DNA of 8,861 nucleotides from Chloroflexota bacterium (GTDB lineage: Bacteria > Chloroflexota > Anaerolineae > J102), in contig JAADFV010000041.1 of the NCBI GenBank assembly GCA_013152695.1, positions 1-8,861 on the forward strand, in the 5' to 3' direction. Numbering within the stretch: the stretch's first letter is position 1; every line of letters begins with the position of its first letter. Under the pieces are notes generated by a model, which was not told the origin of the DNA, did no database searches, and saw only the letters and a list, made by a program, of their open reading frames with translations. Position numbers and translations under genes: made by a program. This document shows positions 7,137-8,861 of this stretch, piece by piece.

Positions 7137-7214
7137 AGAAACCTCTCGTCAAAGTCATCGAGAATGCAAAGAAATTTTAAGCTTTGCATCCTGGCGACCT
7201 AACGAGAGGTTTTT
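7137..7214 (+). terminator. Nested double hairpin with T-run, likely terminator of the LLM gene
   Basis: AAACCTCTCGT (7139-7149) pairs perfectly with ACGAGAGGTTT (7202-7212), an 11-base outer stem that can extend to 7137 and 7214 with one G-U pair. Inside it, ATGCAAAG (7164-7171) pairs perfectly with CTTTGCAT (7182-7189) around a 10-base loop. The right arm runs into TTTTTCT, suiting an intrinsic terminator on the + strand. On the - strand the stem is followed by TTTCTTT, so it may also work in reverse. Two stacked perfect stems are more than a terminator needs, so a small structured RNA or a repeat remnant is an alternative. Confidence 0.55.
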
Positions 7215-7219
7215 CTGTG

Positions 7220-7396
7220 TGTCACCCTGAACGGGTCGAATGCACAACTGACATGAACACGAAACGCTAATGAAGGGTCTAGCGGTCAATAAATCGCTAG
7301 ATTCTTCGCTAGAATTGGCCCAGCAACGGGCCTTTTCGTATTGATATGCGTATCCATTTGCTATGTATTGACTTCAAAAAGCCGATCAGAATGACA
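7220..7396. repeat. Two-armed inverted-repeat element, MITE-like
   Basis: The ends are imperfect inverted repeats: TGTCACCCTGAAC (7220-7232) against GATCAGAATGACA (7384-7396), 10 of 13 matching. The centre is also inverted: TCTAGCG (7278-7284) against CGCTAGA (7295-7301), with a further direct CGCTAGA at 7307-7313. Each arm can fold on itself: ACCCT (7224-7228) with AGGGT (7274-7278) on the left, ATTCT (7301-7305) with AGAAT (7388-7392) on the right. From memory, TGTCACCCTGA and AGAATGACA ends occur in abundant dispersed repeats of several bacterial groups; this could not be checked here. No coding capacity and no clear target-site duplication were seen. Confidence 0.5.
7317..7336 (+). terminator. 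Short GC hairpin followed by TTTT
   Basis: GGCCC (7317-7321) and GGGCC (7328-7332) form a 5-base GC stem around AGCAAC, followed at once by TTTTC. This is a compact intrinsic terminator in the + direction, lying inside the right arm of the inverted-repeat element. It may be a back-up terminator for read-through from the LLM gene toward the convergent gene. Confidence 0.5.
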
Positions 7397-7458
7397 GTTT
7401 AAGAGAGTATTTGTTAGGAAATAACGTCAATTATCCCTCCCAACTTACATATTTGTCC

Positions 7459-8861
7459 TTAGATCCTCAACACAGTCGTGAAACCGTCCTGAATCGCCTT
7501 TTGCGCATTACCCACCTCACGGGCGTCGCCAACGACATAAACGGGTACCTTGCCCTCGAGTGCCTCGGCCAGGGGACGGTAGCTGCGCATACCCGCCGCC
7601 ATGACGATATGATCCACGCCTTCGATGACCTGCTCCTCTGCGCCTTGCAGAAATACGCGAGAACCCTCGACTTTGCTTACCACAGTTTGCGTATAAATAG
7701 CGACATGTTTCATCTGCAGCTTTTTCAGCGTTAACTTTTTCTCGATCATTTCCATTCCCCGCGCAATTTCCTCGAGCATTTCCACAACGATTACTTCGTT
7801 CCCATTGTCGACTAGTTTACTGGCAATCTCGATGCCGATCAAGCCGCCACCAATGATCACGACCTTTTTGTTTTGAGGAAGATTCTCCTCTAACATGGTT
7901 TCTGCCCAGGCGTATGTTTTGAGGCCGGGGATGGGAGGGACGGCCGGCACCGCCCCTGTGGCGACGACTACGCCATCATAGCCCGCAGAGAGGATGTCCT
8001 GTGCTGTTGCTTCTTTTTTGATGAGGGGAATGGCCTTGTCTTTGATTTCGTAGGAAAAATAATCGATGAGTTCTTTCAGTCCTTCCTTGTGGGGTGGTAG
8101 CCAGGCGTAATTGAACTGTCCCCCAAGCTGCTCCTTTTCGTACAGGTCGACATCGTAGCCGCGTGCTTTAAGGGTGATTGCGGCCTCCATACCGGCCAGG
8201 CCTCCGCCCACTACGGCAATGCGCTTTGGTGCAAGGGCAGGTGGAAGTTGTAGTACTTTAGTTGCAAGCAAGGGATTGACGACGCATCCCAGCCCTTGAC
8301 CCGAACGTACCCCGCCCACACAGCCTTCAGCGCAGGCTAGACAAGGACGAATCGCGCCGGGAACTTTACCCAGATACTTGCCTACAAAGTCAGGATCGGC
8401 GACCAGGCCTCGCCCTAAGGCGATAAAATCGGCATCGTAGTCATGAACGAGCTTGTCAACGTCGGTCGCAGAATTGATGCGGCCCACAAAAATGACCGGC
8501 ATGCGAACTGCGCCTTTGATCGCGGCGGCAAATTCCCAGGTCTTTCCTTTGGGAACAAACATGTGTTGGAAGAACCAGGGGGGTGTGGAACAGATCGTAC
8601 CCGCCGACACGTGGATAGCATTGGCGCCATGTTGCTCCAATGCTTGTGCCAGGGCGATGGTTTCTGCCAGGGTAATGCCGCCGGGAATCATTTCTTCGCC
8701 ACTTACCCGCACATTGATGGGCAGATCGACAGCCTCTTTCACGGCATCGAACACTGCCAGAGGAAAACGCATGCGGTTTTCCAGGCTGCCGCCGTAGGCA
8801 TCAGTGCGATCATTCACGGACGGTGAGAGAAATTGGGCCATGAGATAGCCATGTCCCATTT
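7459..8861 (-). CDS. NADH:flavin oxidoreductase, 2,4-dienoyl-CoA-reductase-like (5' end missing)
   Basis: The gene is cut by the right window edge; 466 residues plus a partial codon are visible, the C-terminal part of a protein usually about 650-680 long. Visible residues 1-165 are the end of an old-yellow-enzyme FMN barrel, entering at the conserved HGYLMAQFLSPSVN segment and including AYGGSLENRMRF (21-32) and FIALGRGLVADPDF (145-158). A 4Fe-4S site follows with Cys173, 176, 180 and 192 (C-x2-C-x3-C-x11-C). An FAD fold (VVGGGLAGMEAA, 216-227) and an NAD(P) fold (VIIGGGLIGIEIASKL, 334-349) complete the enzyme, ending with VVGDA (442-446). This layout matches 2,4-dienoyl-CoA reductase, trimethylamine dehydrogenase, enoate reductases and BaiCD-type bile-acid enzymes. 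Electrons pass from NAD(P)H through FAD and Fe-S to FMN, which reduces an activated double bond. The ATG at 8857-8859 is internal, not the start. The substrate-binding N terminus is not visible, so the substrate is open. Confidence 0.93.
   Translation of the reverse strand, partial: MGHGYLMAQFLSPSVNDRTDAYGGSLENRMRFPLAVFDAVKEAVDLPINVRVSGEEMIPGGITLAETIALAQALEQHGANAIHVSAGTICSTPPWFFQHMFVPKGKTWEFAAAIKGAVRMPVIFVGRINSATDVDKLVHDYDADFIALGRGLVADPDFVGKYLGKVPGAIRPCLACAEGCVGGVRSGQGLGCVVNPLLATKVLQLPPALAPKRIAVVGGGLAGMEAAITLKARGYDVDLYEKEQLGGQFNYAWLPPHKEGLKELIDYFSYEIKDKAIPLIKKEATAQDILSAGYDGVVVATGAVPAVPPIPGLKTYAWAETMLEENLPQNKKVVIIGGGLIGIEIASKLVDNGNEVIVVEMLEEIARGMEMIEKKLTLKKLQMKHVAIYTQTVVSKVEGSRVFLQGAEEQVIEGVDHIVMAAGMRSYRPLAEALEGKVPVYVVGDAREVGNAQKAIQDGFTTVLRI

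Larger units (their letters stand above)
7067..7458. other. Structured gap between two convergent genes
   Basis: These 392 bases contain no credible gene. They hold a nested hairpin followed by a T-run (7137-7214), a two-armed inverted repeat (7220-7396) and a short GC hairpin with a T-run (7317-7336). A weaker stem, TGAGC-GTA-GCTCA (7084-7096), follows the LLM stop and precedes ATTTTT after 5 bases; it is too short to call a terminator with confidence. Bases 7397-7458 show nothing recognisable. Confidence 0.7.

Noticed and set aside
7411..7734. A + strand open frame of 107 codons
   Set aside because: Most of it is antisense to the strongly supported NADH:flavin oxidoreductase C terminus.
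1..8861. CRISPR array, tRNA, rRNA, insertion sequence, toxin-antitoxin or phage defence genes
   Set aside because: Reading both strands showed no regularly spaced repeats, cloverleaf RNA, transposase or defence-type protein motifs.

Overview
The window looks like ordinary chromosomal DNA of a free-living bacterium. My best guess is the phylum Chloroflexota (Anaerolineae or Caldilineae). The clues are a YvcK protein with two N-terminal membrane segments, a luciferase-like (LLM) flavin/F420-type oxidoreductase, a membrane-fused spermidine-synthase-like protein and a small secreted two-LysM protein. This is a judgement from family resemblance; there is no rRNA or other marker gene. No tRNA, rRNA, CRISPR array, transposase or phage gene was seen.

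Layout. Positions 1-495 are non-coding. Bases 91-300 are strikingly AT-rich (64 of 210 are G or C) and hold a 14-base perfect palindrome overlapping a possible promoter. A secreted LysM protein follows on the + strand (496-1044). It converges, with 16 bases between, on a block of four - strand genes. In order of transcription these are a MaoC-like hydratase (5741-5277), a DAO-family FAD oxidoreductase (5226-4051), YvcK (4021-2732) and a membrane/spermidine-synthase-like fusion (2605-1061). The first three are closely spaced (50 and 29 bases) and look like an operon. The fourth lies 126 bases further on, behind an imperfect palindrome.

Between the MaoC gene and an LLM oxidoreductase on the + strand (6074-7066) is a divergent control region. 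It has one good sigma-70-type promoter facing each way (5844-5873 on -, 5927-5955 on +). The LLM gene converges on a three-domain NADH:flavin oxidoreductase (old yellow enzyme barrel, 4Fe-4S site, FAD/NAD domain) that enters from the right edge on the - strand. The 392-base gap between these two genes is the most structured non-coding DNA here. It holds a nested double hairpin (7137-7214), a MITE-like two-armed inverted repeat (7220-7396) whose arms differ by compensating changes, and a short GC hairpin plus T-run (7317-7336).

Function. Four redox or acyl-type enzymes (MaoC, DAO oxidase, LLM oxidoreductase, dienoyl-CoA-reductase-like protein) are clustered, suggesting breakdown of an organic substrate, possibly an unsaturated acyl-CoA or an N-alkyl amine. 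YvcK would adjust central carbon and envelope metabolism, and the LysM protein belongs to the cell envelope. No clearly new multi-gene system is visible. The best leads are the structured repeats at 7137-7396, the divergent promoters, and the loss of the catalytic aspartate motif in the spermidine-synthase-like domain.
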